DNA from: Bacillus licheniformis DSM 13 = ATCC 14580
Lineage (GTDB): Bacteria; Bacillota; Bacilli; Bacillales; Bacillaceae
Reading direction: 5' to 3'
Assembly (NCBI RefSeq): GCF_000011645.1
Contig: NC_006270.3
Span: 224,501-288,500 of the forward strand
Length of the DNA stretch: 64,000 bases
The position numbers and the translations under genes are program-made. Within the stretch, counting starts at the first letter, position 1, and every line of letters starts with the position of its first letter. Shown one piece after another: positions 24,156 to 33,034 of this stretch. The notes beneath the pieces are model-generated. The model saw nothing but the letters and a program-made list of their open reading frames with translations, was not told where the DNA came from and made no database searches.

Positions 24156-25484
24156 ATGATGGGTGGAAATCGGGGAAGCGTGATGACAAAAGCGGCCCGG
24201 CTTGTTAAAAAAGACGGCTATATCTTAATGGTGATGATGTTAACTGTGCCGCTGGCAGGAGAGCTGAAGTTTTATCCGCTGAACGAGACCTTCAGGGTCA
24301 GCTTCGGGGTTCCGACTTTCTTCTTTCTTTTGCTGCTGCTGCGGAATGTGCCGGCTGTGCTGTCCGGCTTTTTAACGGGGGCGGCAGTCGTCGGATTTCG
24401 TGTGCTGCTTGATGGATTTGGGCCGGGGCAGATCGATTGGCTGTCATCCTTTTACTACCATTATCCGACTTTTTTCTTTTATTTCACATATGCGTTTCTA
24501 TTCTACTTGGCAAAAGTGAAACGATTTCAATTTCGCCCGCTCTACATCGGGTTTCTCGGCTTCGGAATCGAACTGATTGCCGATGGAGCCGAACTGGCCG
24601 TTCAATATATGATGTTCGAGTCTACCGTCACCCCGGGAAAAATCCGCGACATGATGGCGATTGCTTTTTCCCACAGCTTTATTGTGCTGAGCTTTTTTAA
24701 TGTCATGAAGCTGTATGAAACGCAATCGCGGGAAAAGCAGATCCGCGAACAAAATGAGCACATGCTGATGATCGTTTCAAACTTATATGAAGAAACCGTT
24801 CATTTGAAAAAGACGTTGAAGAATACTGAAGAGATTACAAACGAGTCCTATCAGCTGTACAGGCTCTTAAATAGACAGAGCGATAACAATTCCTCCGTCC
24901 GGCAGATCAGCCAGAAAGTGCTGCGCCTCGCCGGTGAAATCCATGAGGTCAAAAAAGACAATCAGCGCATTTTCGCCGGACTTTCAAAATTAATTTCCAA
25001 AGAAAGCTTCAGAGACTACATGGCTGCAGAGGATCTGGTCCGGCTTGTGACCGGCATAAATCGAAAGTATGCTGAATCGCTCGAAAAAGACATTGACTTT
25101 CATTATTCGATAGACGGAGAACATCCGAAATACCATGTGTATACCGTATTATCCGTAATTAATAATATTATGGCGAACGCGGTGGAAGCGATTCAAAAGC
25201 AGGGCTCCATCAGACTCAGCCTCTATAGGCGCGGCGATGACATGCTGGAATGCCGCGTGGAAGATGACGGACCGGGCATTCCCGAGAAAGTCGGAGATGT
25301 GGTGTTTGAGCCGGGATACACGTCAAAATATGATGAATTCGGAACTCCTTCAACCGGAATCGGTCTGTCTTATGTGAAGGAAACTGTCGAGGAGCTTGGA
25401 GGGAGCATTCGATTCCGGAATGATGCAAGCGGTGTTGTGTTTACGATCAGACTTCCGGTTCAACAATTGATTCAGAAAGGGTGA
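24156..25484 (+). CDS. glnK: Sensor histidine kinase of the glutamine system
   Basis: A 442-residue kinase (not the PII protein). About six membrane helices in the first 190 residues form a sensor similar to the LytS/DcuS-like region. A coiled-coil linker and an HPK-type core follow. The ATP-binding part shows NNIMANAVEAIQKQGSIRLS (N box), VEDDGPGIPEKVGDVVFEPG (G1) and STGIGLSYVKETVEELGGSI (G2). It senses glutamine and phosphorylates GlnL. GGAGG lies eight bases before ATG 24156. It is divergent from glsA and six bases ahead of glnL. Confidence 0.88.
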   Translation: MMGGNRGSVMTKAARLVKKDGYILMVMMLTVPLAGELKFYPLNETFRVSFGVPTFFFLLLLLRNVPAVLSGFLTGAAVVGFRVLLDGFGPGQIDWLSSFYYHYPTFFFYFTYAFLFYLAKVKRFQFRPLYIGFLGFGIELIADGAELAVQYMMFESTVTPGKIRDMMAIAFSHSFIVLSFFNVMKLYETQSREKQIREQNEHMLMIVSNLYEETVHLKKTLKNTEEITNESYQLYRLLNRQSDNNSSVRQISQKVLRLAGEIHEVKKDNQRIFAGLSKLISKESFRDYMAAEDLVRLVTGINRKYAESLEKDIDFHYSIDGEHPKYHVYTVLSVINNIMANAVEAIQKQGSIRLSLYRRGDDMLECRVEDDGPGIPEKVGDVVFEPGYTSKYDEFGTPSTGIGLSYVKETVEELGGSIRFRNDASGVVFTIRLPVQQLIQKG

Positions 25485-25490
25485 AGGCCT

Positions 25491-26426
25491 GTGCGTTTTT
25501 TTATTGCAGATGATGACCGTGCTGTGCGATCGATTTTAAAACAAATCATTGAAGACGAAGATTTGGGTGAAGTGGCCGGAGAAGCGGAAGACGGCTGCGA
25601 TTTGGAAGGACACGTCCTGAATTTGCAGCAAATTGATATTTTATTTGTCGATCTTTTAATGCCGCTCCGCGACGGAATTGAAACGGTTCGTCATTTGCAC
25701 GGCGTTTTCTCAGGGAAGATCATCATGATCTCCCAGGTGGAATCAAAGGAAATGATCGGTGAAGCCTATTCCCTGGGGATCGAATATTATATACATAAAC
25801 CGATTAACCGCATTGAAATCTTGAATGTCATTCAAAAAGTCAAGGAGCGCATCGAGCTGGAACGGTCGATCCATGACATACAATCTTCGCTGAACCGGCT
25901 TGTGAGCCTCGGCGGCGGGGGGAAAAACGGCTTTAGGGAAAAAAGCATTCAGGAAACGGGCGAATTTCTCCTGTCTGAACTCGGAATCGTCGGGGAGAGC
26001 GGATCCCAGGATTTAATCGCCATCCTTCAGTATTTGTTTGATGATGAACAGACCTCATTATATGAAAAGGACTTTCCGCCGCTCAAACAGATTTTTCATC
26101 AGATTGCCGTGCAAAAGCTCGGACCGGCTGCTTCACCCGCAGAGATCAACAGGGAGGTTAAAGCGTCTGAGCAGCGGATACGGCGGGCGGTCAGCCATTC
26201 GCTAAACCATTTTGCATCACTCGGTTTAACAGACTTTTCAAATCCGCGGTTTGAAAGCTATGCGTCCCGGTTTTTTGACTTTACCGTCATCAGCAAAAAA
26301 ATGAAAGAACTGCAGAAAGACTCTGCCGCCGTCTTGCCCTCCGCCCGCGTCAACACGAAAAAATTCATTCAGGTTTTCTTTTTGGAAGCCAAGCGGTTGA
26401 GTGAAAGCGCTGGAAAAAGAGGTTAA
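25491..26426 (+). CDS. glnL: Response regulator activating glsA-glnT
   Basis: A 311-residue regulator. The receiver domain has the acidic pocket (ADDD at the start), the phospho-acceptor Asp in ILFVDLLMPLRDGI (about residue 54) and Lys in YYIHKPINRIEI. The C-terminal half (about 150-311) is the YcbB-type DNA-binding domain, with EQRIRRAVSHSLNHFASLGL. It starts at GTG 25491 with AAGGCCTGTG just upstream, six bases after glnK. Its cognate site is the TTTTGT direct repeat at 24021. Confidence 0.88.
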   Translation: MRFFIADDDRAVRSILKQIIEDEDLGEVAGEAEDGCDLEGHVLNLQQIDILFVDLLMPLRDGIETVRHLHGVFSGKIIMISQVESKEMIGEAYSLGIEYYIHKPINRIEILNVIQKVKERIELERSIHDIQSSLNRLVSLGGGGKNGFREKSIQETGEFLLSELGIVGESGSQDLIAILQYLFDDEQTSLYEKDFPPLKQIFHQIAVQKLGPAASPAEINREVKASEQRIRRAVSHSLNHFASLGLTDFSNPRFESYASRFFDFTVISKKMKELQKDSAAVLPSARVNTKKFIQVFFLEAKRLSESAGKRG

Positions 26427-26427
26427 A

Positions 26428-26458
26428 AAGAGCTTCCTCTAAAGTGAGGAAGCTCTTC
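26428..26458. terminator. Bidirectional terminator between glnL and the GNAT gene
   Basis: AGAGCTTCCTC and GAGGAAGCTCT form an 11-bp stem with loop taaagt. The better T-run (TTTTTAA) is on the minus strand, so it mainly ends the GNAT gene. Confidence 0.75.
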
Positions 26459-26468
26459 TGCATGCCGG

Positions 26469-27005
26469 TTACCCAGCGTATTCTCTTTTCAGCAGTGAAA
26501 ACATGTATACGTCAATCAGTCTTCCTTTTGCTTTCTCGTATTCTCTTAACAGTCCTTCCTTTTGAAAGGATAACGAGTTGAGAAGTTTGATTGAAGGCGT
26601 GTTTTCGGGCTCTACCTTCGCTTCGATTCGGTTGAGGTTCAAGCTTGTAAAGCCGTAGTCGATCAGTTTTTTGACAGCTTCGGAAGCAAAGCCTTTTCCC
26701 CAATGATTTCTTCCTAAGTCATAGCCGATTTCAGCTCTGCCGTTTTCCTGGTCGATCATATTAAAGCCGCATGTCCCGATGACTTCACCCGTTTCCTTTG
26801 CAATAATCGAAAAGCGGTTTGCCTGCCCTTCAAGGCTTAAATCATTGATCATTTGGATCATGTCCCGCGCTTGTGAGACGTCTGTAAAAGGCGCGATATT
26901 CATATATTTTGTGACTTCCGGGTCTGACCAGTATTGACAGAGGACATCTGCATCCTCCAATTCCATCTTTCTCAAAGTCAATCTTTCTGTATAAAGGGTT
27001 TCCAT
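26469..27005 (-). CDS. GNAT N-acetyltransferase, RimJ/RimL type
   Basis: I chose ATG 27005 because TTGGAGGCAA lies just upstream, giving 178 residues (METLYTERLTLRKMELEDAD). The acetyl-CoA binding region reads EIGYDLGRNHWGKGFASEAV (about 95-115) followed by LNRIEAKVEPENTPSIKLL, the RimJ/L-type signature. The substrate is probably an N-terminal amine of a protein or a small molecule; not determinable. Monocistronic, between glnL and the bla locus. Confidence 0.85.
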   Translation of the reverse strand: METLYTERLTLRKMELEDADVLCQYWSDPEVTKYMNIAPFTDVSQARDMIQMINDLSLEGQANRFSIIAKETGEVIGTCGFNMIDQENGRAEIGYDLGRNHWGKGFASEAVKKLIDYGFTSLNLNRIEAKVEPENTPSIKLLNSLSFQKEGLLREYEKAKGRLIDVYMFSLLKREYAG

Positions 27006-27100
27006 GATCTTGCCTCCAAGTTCCGTTTTATTTAGGAAGGTGAAAGAACCATTCATCTATCTGCGCATTATTCATGTTCATAGGATAAAATGCAAAACTG

Positions 27101-28900
27101 TTATCGGGAAGCGGATGGATAAATCCCTTTTTTATCCAAGATGGAAAGTGCAATCTCGGCAGCAGTGCTTCCGGCAGCCCGTTTTTCACCTTGAATATGA
27201 ACAGCAAAGAAAAAAGTATTTTCGGCAGTTTCTACATATCCGACAAACCAGCCGGCATGAAGTTCTCCGTTGATAACTGAAGTCCCGGTTTTACCGGATA
27301 GAATTCTGCCATTTGATTCTTCTAAACGTATCGAATCTTTCACAGTTTGAATATTAGACTGTTTAAAATCAAATTCGTTATCATAAAACTTTTTTAACAT
27401 ATTAACCTGTTCAAGAGGGGAAATTTGAAGAGAGCCATCCAGCCAATAATTCGCCGGACCTGAGAAATCCTCATTTCCATAATGGATAGATTTGAGATAG
27501 CGACGCAAATGATCCTCTCCAATTTGCCGGTCCAGTTTTTGAAAATACCATGTTGCGGAGCTGCTCATCGCAGAGAATAAATCCTGGTCTTGATTCCATT
27601 CTTTATACGGATATTGAGTTCCGTCCCACGTCATTTGAGAATTGTTCTTCGTGATGATCCCGGATTCCAGTGCGAGCAATGCGCTGAACACCTTGTATGT
27701 AGAAGCAGGTGCGAATCTGGCGGTGCTTTCTTTCCTATTGTATATTGTATACTTTTTCCTGTTAGAATCAAACAGGACAAAACCTCCTGAGAAGCCATCA
27801 AAAAAGGTGCTGTCATCTTCGTATTCTACATTTGCACCAGATAAAAAGTGCGTATCTCTTTGCATAGTCAATATAGATACAGAAGGAGTGCCGGCTAGAA
27901 TGATCCCAAGAACAAGGGCGAACACTAAGGCGCTTTTCACCTTTAGCAAAGGTGATGCCGCCTTGAAGTTGACAACTGTGACAATCCGCCTTTTGATATG
28001 TTTGTATGAGCTGCTGAATTCAGAAGCGGCTACCAAAGATGACGTTCTTTGCTTAAGTGAAGTGAATTTTAAAATCACCTCGCCATATTTGAGATGCAAT
28101 TTTTTATCAAGCGTTTTTAATACGGCAAAGTCGCAAGAAATCTCCATCTCTGTTTTTGCTTCCTTTGATAAATACCACACGAGAGGATTAAACCAATAGA
28201 CGATTTTGGACAGGCAAAGAAAATAGTTGATGAGCATATCTTTTCGTTTACAATGGTACAGTTCATGAAGCAAAACACATTTCATCTCGTCGGCAGAAAA
28301 CATTGAAATATCCTTTGGCAAGATAATATATGGACGGACAACCCCAAATGTTATGGGGGATTTTATCAATGGGGAACAGCCTAAAATCACTTTTTGATGA
28401 AAGCGTATTTCCTCTTTACATGTACGAAAAAGGGTTAATAGCTCTTTGTTGTTAACCATTTGCAGGCTCTTTTTTATTTTGCCGATTTTTCGATTGCTAT
28501 AAAGAGTAGCGATAAGCATAACAGCAATGCCCAATATCCAGACTGCGAAAAAGGCTGAATCTATCATTTTGAAGGACGATTGTTCAATCGACATCGAAAA
28601 ATCCTGCACCCAGTTTGCATGTTGGCCAATTGCTTCCGCCGTCTTATCTGTGGAACGGGTGTGAGATAGCGTTGAGCTAGCTCCTCCTAAATTCAGAATC
28701 CAGTCAAAATGATTGCTTTTTAGATAATGAAAGGGGAGAAAAGGAGCGATCAATGCCAAAAGAGAAATCACGCTAAGATGATAGTGGGTGCCTACAGTGA
28801 TTTGAGCCTTCAGCAGTTTTTTTATGAGTATGATGAGAGAAAAAAACAGAGACAATAGAATTTGACTAACCAAAAAGGGAATAAAGAAAGAACTGCTCAT
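27101..28900 (-). CDS. blaR1: BlaR1 beta-lactam sensor-transducer
   Basis: A 599-residue membrane receptor, nearly identical as I remember it to BlaR1 of B. licheniformis. It has four membrane helices with a cytoplasmic zinc metalloprotease domain (HELYH in VLLHELYHCKRKDMLINY, about residue 210). The C-terminal extracellular penicillin-binding domain contains the acylated serine in FAPASTYKVFSALLALE and the SGKTGTSVING box. Acylation by a beta-lactam activates the protease, leading to BlaI cleavage. The start is two bases from the blaI stop. The operon is divergent from blaP. Confidence 0.95.
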   Translation of the reverse strand: MSSSFFIPFLVSQILLSLFFSLIILIKKLLKAQITVGTHYHLSVISLLALIAPFLPFHYLKSNHFDWILNLGGASSTLSHTRSTDKTAEAIGQHANWVQDFSMSIEQSSFKMIDSAFFAVWILGIAVMLIATLYSNRKIGKIKKSLQMVNNKELLTLFRTCKEEIRFHQKVILGCSPLIKSPITFGVVRPYIILPKDISMFSADEMKCVLLHELYHCKRKDMLINYFLCLSKIVYWFNPLVWYLSKEAKTEMEISCDFAVLKTLDKKLHLKYGEVILKFTSLKQRTSSLVAASEFSSSYKHIKRRIVTVVNFKAASPLLKVKSALVFALVLGIILAGTPSVSILTMQRDTHFLSGANVEYEDDSTFFDGFSGGFVLFDSNRKKYTIYNRKESTARFAPASTYKVFSALLALESGIITKNNSQMTWDGTQYPYKEWNQDQDLFSAMSSSATWYFQKLDRQIGEDHLRRYLKSIHYGNEDFSGPANYWLDGSLQISPLEQVNMLKKFYDNEFDFKQSNIQTVKDSIRLEESNGRILSGKTGTSVINGELHAGWFVGYVETAENTFFFAVHIQGEKRAAGSTAAEIALSILDKKGIYPSASR

Positions 28901-28901
28901 T

Positions 28902-29288
28902 TCATTCCTTCTTTCTGTTCTTATGTTCTTCTAGTATTTGATACAACTCATTAATTTCTTCACCTGACAGCTGATCATTCTCCAAAAAGTTTAATACCAT
29001 CGAATTAAGAGTGCCATTGTAAAACCGGTTTAAAAAACTGTGACTTTTCACTTCTATATAATCATTTTCGTCTATATTTGGCGTATAAACGAAAACCCGG
29101 CCTTCTTTATGGTGGTTTAATGCTCCTTTTTTAATGAGGCGCAGCAGCATGGTTTGGATGGTTTTAGGGCTCCATGTACTGGTTTTGGACAACTCTTTAA
29201 TCACCTCATTGGTATTGATCGAAGAATGCTTCCAGATGACTTTCATCACTTCTAATTCCGCATCAGAGATTTGAGGTATTTTTTTCAT
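28902..29288 (-). CDS. blaI: BlaI penicillinase repressor
   Basis: The start ATG 29288 (MKKIPQISDAELEVMKVIWK) gives the known 128 residues; three codons upstream are open but less likely. It is a winged helix-turn-helix repressor (TWSPKTIQTMLLRLIKKGAL) with a C-terminal dimerisation helix region (NFLENDQLSGEEINELYQIL). It binds the TTACA..TGTAA operators at 29305 and 29535 and represses blaP and its own operon. BlaR1-dependent proteolysis relieves repression. Confidence 0.95.
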   Translation of the reverse strand: MKKIPQISDAELEVMKVIWKHSSINTNEVIKELSKTSTWSPKTIQTMLLRLIKKGALNHHKEGRVFVYTPNIDENDYIEVKSHSFLNRFYNGTLNSMVLNFLENDQLSGEEINELYQILEEHKNRKKE

Positions 29289-29304
29289 TTCCATCATCCT
29301 ATAC

Positions 29305-29352
29305 TTACAAATGTAATACTTTCATTATAGGTTTGCCATGTTAAGAAGTCAA
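29305..29352 (-). promoter_or_regulatory. blaI-blaR1 promoter and BlaI operator
   Basis: On the minus strand TTGACT (plus 29347-29352) and TATAAT (plus 29324-29329) are 17 bases apart. Just downstream the dyad TTACAaaTGTAA (29305-29316) is a BlaI box, placing the repressor over the start site. Confidence 0.85.
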
Positions 29353-29521
29353 TTTAACTGGAGTGACATAAAATGTTTTTTTCCTTTTTTTATTCCATCA
29401 CTCGAAGATGATGCCCCCAGCCATTCATTTGTCACCGGTTTAAACGAGGTCATCATTCTGTCGGCATTCATGGCCATTCCCCTCATGACCTTTTCGTTTT
29501 TTATTCCTTCCAAAAAAACGG

Positions 29522-29570
29522 TTGCATTTAAAACTTACGTATGTAATACTTCAAAAGACTACACTTGTAA
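29522..29570 (+). promoter_or_regulatory. blaP promoter with two BlaI operators
   Basis: TTGCAT (29522-29527) and AATACT (29545-29550) are 17 bases apart. One operator, TTACGTATGTAA (29535-29546), overlaps the -10; a second, TACACTTGTAA (29560-29570), lies after it. This matches the arrangement known for the B. licheniformis penicillinase gene. The 29298-29707 interval otherwise contains no gene. Confidence 0.85.
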
Positions 29571-29710
29571 GATTTGATGTTTGAGTTGGCCGTCCGTGTT
29601 TTCAGGTGCAAGGGGTTTTCACGAATGTTGCCAGCCTTAGTTGAAATGCCTCTTGATTAGCACAGCTAGTCACGATCAATCAAATATTCATACGGAGGGA
29701 GACGATTTTG

Positions 29711-30634
29711 ATGAAATTATGGTTCAGTACTTTAAAACTGAAAAAAGTTGCAGCTGTGTTGCTTTTCTCTTGCGTCGCACTTGCAGGATGCGGCAGCAAT
29801 CACTCGAATGCCTCACATTCTGCCGAGAAAGATGAAAAGACGGAGATGAAAGATGATTTTGCAAAACTCGAGGAGCAATTTGATGCAAAACTCGGGATCT
29901 TTGCATTAGATACTGGTACAAACCGAACGGTAACGTATCGGCCGGATGAGCGCTTCGCTTTTGCATCGACGATTAAGGCTTTAACCGTAGGCGTGCTTTT
30001 ACAACAGAAATCAATAGAAGATCTGAACCAGAGAATAACATATACACGTGATGATCTTGTAAACTACAACCCGATTACGGAAAAGCATGTTGATACGGGA
30101 ATGACGCTTAAAGAGCTTGCGGATGCTTCGCTTCGATATAGTGACAATACGGCACAGAACCTCATTCTTAAACAAATTGGCGGACCTGAAAGTTTGAAAA
30201 AGGAACTGAGGAAGATTGGTGATGAGGTTACAAATCCTGAACGATTCGAACCGGAGTTAAATGAAGTGAATCCGGGAGAAACTCAGGATACCAGTACAGC
30301 AAGAGCACTTGCGACAAGCCTTCAAGCTTTTGCTCTTGAAGATAAACTTCCAAGTGAAAAACGCGAGCTTTTAATCGATTGGATGAAACGAAATACCACC
30401 GGGGACGCCTTAATCCGCGCCGGTGTGCCGGAAGGCTGGGAAGTGGCTGATAAAACTGGAGCGGGATCATATGGAACCCGGAACGACATTGCCATCATTT
30501 GGCCGCCAAAAGGAGATCCTGTAGTTCTCGCAGTATTATCCAGCCGGGATAAAAAGGATGCCAAGTATGATGATAAGCTTATTGCAGAGGCAACAAAAGT
30601 GGTAGTGAAAGCCTTAAACATGGAAAGCAAATAA
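29711..30634 (+). CDS. blaP: Class A beta-lactamase BlaP (penicillinase)
   Basis: The start is ATG 29711 (GGAGGGAG upstream); the frame also has a TTG one codon earlier. The 307-residue precursor has a lipobox VALAGC, so it exists as membrane lipoprotein and processed exoenzyme. Catalytic motifs: STIK in FASTIKALTVG (Ser70), YSDN (SDN loop), the omega loop Glu166 in RFEPELNE, and KTG in VADKTGAGSYG. It hydrolyses penicillins and early cephalosporins. Two residues flanking the processing site and Gly in KTGAG differ from the 749/C sequence as I recall it. Confidence 0.95.
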   Translation: MKLWFSTLKLKKVAAVLLFSCVALAGCGSNHSNASHSAEKDEKTEMKDDFAKLEEQFDAKLGIFALDTGTNRTVTYRPDERFAFASTIKALTVGVLLQQKSIEDLNQRITYTRDDLVNYNPITEKHVDTGMTLKELADASLRYSDNTAQNLILKQIGGPESLKKELRKIGDEVTNPERFEPELNEVNPGETQDTSTARALATSLQAFALEDKLPSEKRELLIDWMKRNTTGDALIRAGVPEGWEVADKTGAGSYGTRNDIAIIWPPKGDPVVLAVLSSRDKKDAKYDDKLIAEATKVVVKALNMESK

Positions 30635-30693
30635 AAAAACATTGCAATACATTTTGTTAAAACATCGTCTTACATAAAGTCACTTGGTGATCA

Positions 30694-30732
30694 AGCTCAT
30701 ATCATTGTCTGGCAATGGTGTGGGCTTTTTTG
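30694..30732 (+). terminator. Terminator of blaP
   Basis: AGCTCATATCATTG pairs with CAATGGTGTGGGCT over 14 positions (four G-U) around loop tctgg, followed by TTTTTT. It is the main recognisable element in the first half of the 30635-30978 gap. Confidence 0.75.
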
Positions 30733-30906
30733 TTTTCTCTCTTTAAAGATAATGTGAAGAAAAACGGGAGAATCGGTCTGCGGGAAACGACCGGGTTTTT
30801 GTCGAAATCATAGGCGATTGGATTGATTTGCGACAAAATTCGACATATATACTGGCGGAGTGACTTGATCGACCATGTATCGCGTTTCTTCTCCTATTTG
30901 CAATAC

Positions 30907-30938
30907 TTTACAGAACGTTAATAAATTCTGCCTATAAT
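30907..30938 (+). promoter_or_regulatory. phoD promoter with possible PhoP half-repeats
   Basis: TTTACA (30907-30912) and TTAATA (30918-30923) are spaced 11 bases apart like PhoP-box repeats, upstream of a -10 TATAAT (30933-30938) with no good -35. In B. subtilis phoD-tatAd-tatCd is PhoP-activated under phosphate limitation. Only two of the expected repeats are clear here. Confidence 0.5.
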
Positions 30939-30978
30939 AGAACCCGATCAATCATTTGTATAGAGAGGGGTAATACGA

Positions 30979-32730
30979 ATGACACATGAAGGACCGCTGG
31001 AGGAATGGATGAAAAAACTGAGCGAGGAAAGCCTCAAGGACAATACGTTTGACCGCCGCCGCTTTATTCAAGGGGCCGGCAAAATAGCCGGGCTTTCGCT
31101 CGGACTTGCGATCGCGCAATCGATGGGGGCAATGGAAGTCAATGCAGCACCGAGGTTCTCCGAATATCCGTTTACACTTGGCGTTGCATCGGGAGATCCG
31201 CTTTCTGACAGCGTCGTATTGTGGACAAGGCTGGCGCCCGATCCGCTAAACGGGGGCGGGATGCCAAATGAAGCTGTATCCGTGAAATGGGAGCTCGCAG
31301 AAGACGAACGCTTCCGCCGTGTCGTCAAACGGGGAACCGAAAAAGCAACACCTCACCTTGCACATTCGGTACATGCCGAGGTATCCGGGCTGAAACCGAA
31401 TCATGTATACTATTACCGCTTTAAATGCGGCAACCAGCTGAGTCCTGTCGGCAAGACAAAGACGCTTCCGGCGCCCGGGGCAGATGTTGCTAAATTCACA
31501 TTCGCTTTTGCTTCATGCCAGCAGTACGAACACGGCTATTATACCGCCTATCAGCATATGGCAAAGGAAAAGCTCGATCTTGTTTTTCATCTCGGCGACT
31601 ATATTTATGAGTACGGTCCGAATGAATATGTTTCGAAAACAGGAAATGTCAGAACACACAGCGGTCCTGAAATCATGTCACTGCTCGATTACCGAAACCG
31701 TCATGCCCAATACCGTTCAGATGCAAACCTGAAAGCTGCGCATGCCGCCTTCCCGTGGGTTGTCACATGGGACGACCATGAAGTGGAGAACAACTATGCG
31801 AATGTCATCCCGGAAAAAGGCCAGTCAGTTGAAGCGTTTATTAAACGGCGCGCCGCCGCATACCAAGCTTATTACGAGCATATGCCGCTCCGCCGCCAAT
31901 CCTTGCCGAACGGTCCTGATATGCAATTGTACCGGAATTTTTCCTACGGCAATTTAGCTGACATTAGCGTGCTGGATACCCGTCAGTATCGCGATGACCA
32001 GGCTAACGGCGATGGCAATAAGCCGCCTTCTGATGAATCGAATGATCCGAAGCGGACGCTGCTTGGAGCGGAGCAGGAGGCTTGGCTGTTTGACAATCTG
32101 AGTCGCTCCGAGGCGCACTGGAACATTATCGCACAGCAGATTTTCTTTGCGCAGTGGAACTTTGGGACAAGCGCGGCGCCGATTTACAGCATGGATTCGT
32201 GGGACGGATATCCCGCTCAGCGCAAGCGGGTGATCGACTTCATCAAATCTCAAAAACTGAACAACATCGTCGTCCTTACCGGTGATGTGCATGCCAGCTG
32301 GGCAAATAATCTGCTCGTTGATTTTGACAATCCGAAATCGGACATCTTTGGCGTGGAGTTCGTCGGGACGTCGATTACATCGGGAGGAAACGGCGCTGAT
32401 AAAAGAGCGGATACGGATAAGATTTTATCGAACAATCCTCATATAAAGTTTTTCAATGATTACCGCGGCTATGTGCGCTGTACGGTCACCCCGGAAGAAT
32501 GGCGGACAGATTACCGCGTCGTCCCGTATGTGACAGAGCCGGGTGCGGCGGTTTCGACAAGAGCTTCCTATGTTTATCATAAAGACTACACAGGGCTGAA
32601 ACGGACCGCTTCCAACATTGTGCCTGGAGGCGTGAAGAAGTCAAACGAAGTAGAAGAAGACCGTTTCCTCGCACATACAAGGGCCCATCAGAAGCAAGTG
32701 AAGCAAAAGGAGAAAAAAGTAACCCAGTAA
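30979..32730 (+). CDS. phoD: Alkaline phosphatase/phosphodiesterase D, Tat substrate
   Basis: A 583-residue secreted enzyme. It has a long Tat signal peptide with the twin-arginine motif in DRRRFIQGAGKIAGLSLG and a cleavage site near VNAAP (about 57). The PhoD fold shows metal-binding segments FAFASCQQYEHGYYTAYQ, FHLGDYIYEYG, TWDDHEVENNYA and VVLTGDVHASWAN. It hydrolyses phosphodiesters such as wall teichoic acid to scavenge phosphate. It is the dedicated cargo of the TatAd-TatCd translocase encoded next. Confidence 0.95.
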   Translation: MTHEGPLEEWMKKLSEESLKDNTFDRRRFIQGAGKIAGLSLGLAIAQSMGAMEVNAAPRFSEYPFTLGVASGDPLSDSVVLWTRLAPDPLNGGGMPNEAVSVKWELAEDERFRRVVKRGTEKATPHLAHSVHAEVSGLKPNHVYYYRFKCGNQLSPVGKTKTLPAPGADVAKFTFAFASCQQYEHGYYTAYQHMAKEKLDLVFHLGDYIYEYGPNEYVSKTGNVRTHSGPEIMSLLDYRNRHAQYRSDANLKAAHAAFPWVVTWDDHEVENNYANVIPEKGQSVEAFIKRRAAAYQAYYEHMPLRRQSLPNGPDMQLYRNFSYGNLADISVLDTRQYRDDQANGDGNKPPSDESNDPKRTLLGAEQEAWLFDNLSRSEAHWNIIAQQIFFAQWNFGTSAAPIYSMDSWDGYPAQRKRVIDFIKSQKLNNIVVLTGDVHASWANNLLVDFDNPKSDIFGVEFVGTSITSGGNGADKRADTDKILSNNPHIKFFNDYRGYVRCTVTPEEWRTDYRVVPYVTEPGAAVSTRASYVYHKDYTGLKRTASNIVPGGVKKSNEVEEDRFLAHTRAHQKQVKQKEKKVTQ

Positions 32731-32751
32731 TCAATGAAAGGATGACAGCAA

Positions 32752-32964
32752 ATGCTTTCAAATATCGGTATTCCTGGTCTCATCTTGGTTCTGGTAATTG
32801 CGCTGATCATTTTCGGGCCTTCAAAGCTCCCGGAAATCGGCCGGGCTTTTGGAAAAACGCTGACCGAATTCAAAAGCGCGACAAAGTCTTTAGTCTCTGC
32901 CGATGACAATGAGATCGGACAGGGGTCTGATGCGAAGAAGCAAAGCGATCCATCGGCACGATGA
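32752..32964 (+). CDS. tatAD: Sec-independent translocase subunit TatAd
   Basis: A 70-residue TatA-type protein: one membrane helix (about 6-22), the hinge FGPSKLPEIGRAFGKTLTEF, then an amphipathic helix and a short acidic tail. TatA oligomers form the variable-size part of the Tat channel. AAAGGATG is upstream of the ATG. It lies 21 bases after phoD and is followed by a terminator hairpin before tatCd, which would give more TatAd than TatCd. Confidence 0.95.
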   Translation: MLSNIGIPGLILVLVIALIIFGPSKLPEIGRAFGKTLTEFKSATKSLVSADDNEIGQGSDAKKQSDPSAR

Positions 32965-32970
32965 TCAATA

Positions 32971-33003
32971 GAGCGGGCGGGTGAACCCGTCTGTTCTTTT
33001 TTC
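32971..33003 (+). terminator. Hairpin terminator between tatAd and tatCd
   Basis: GAGCGGGCGGGT pairs with ACCCGTCTGTTC over 12 positions (several G-U), followed by TTTTTT. With no separate promoter visible before tatCd, it is probably a partial terminator that lowers tatCd mRNA. Confidence 0.65.
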
Positions 33004-33034
33004 TGTTTAACATGCGAAGGGGAGGAAGGCGAAG

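Noticed and set aside
29338..29577. 79-codon plus-strand frame between blaI and blaP
   Set aside because: It covers the known type of operator and promoter region of the bla locus and has no ribosome site.
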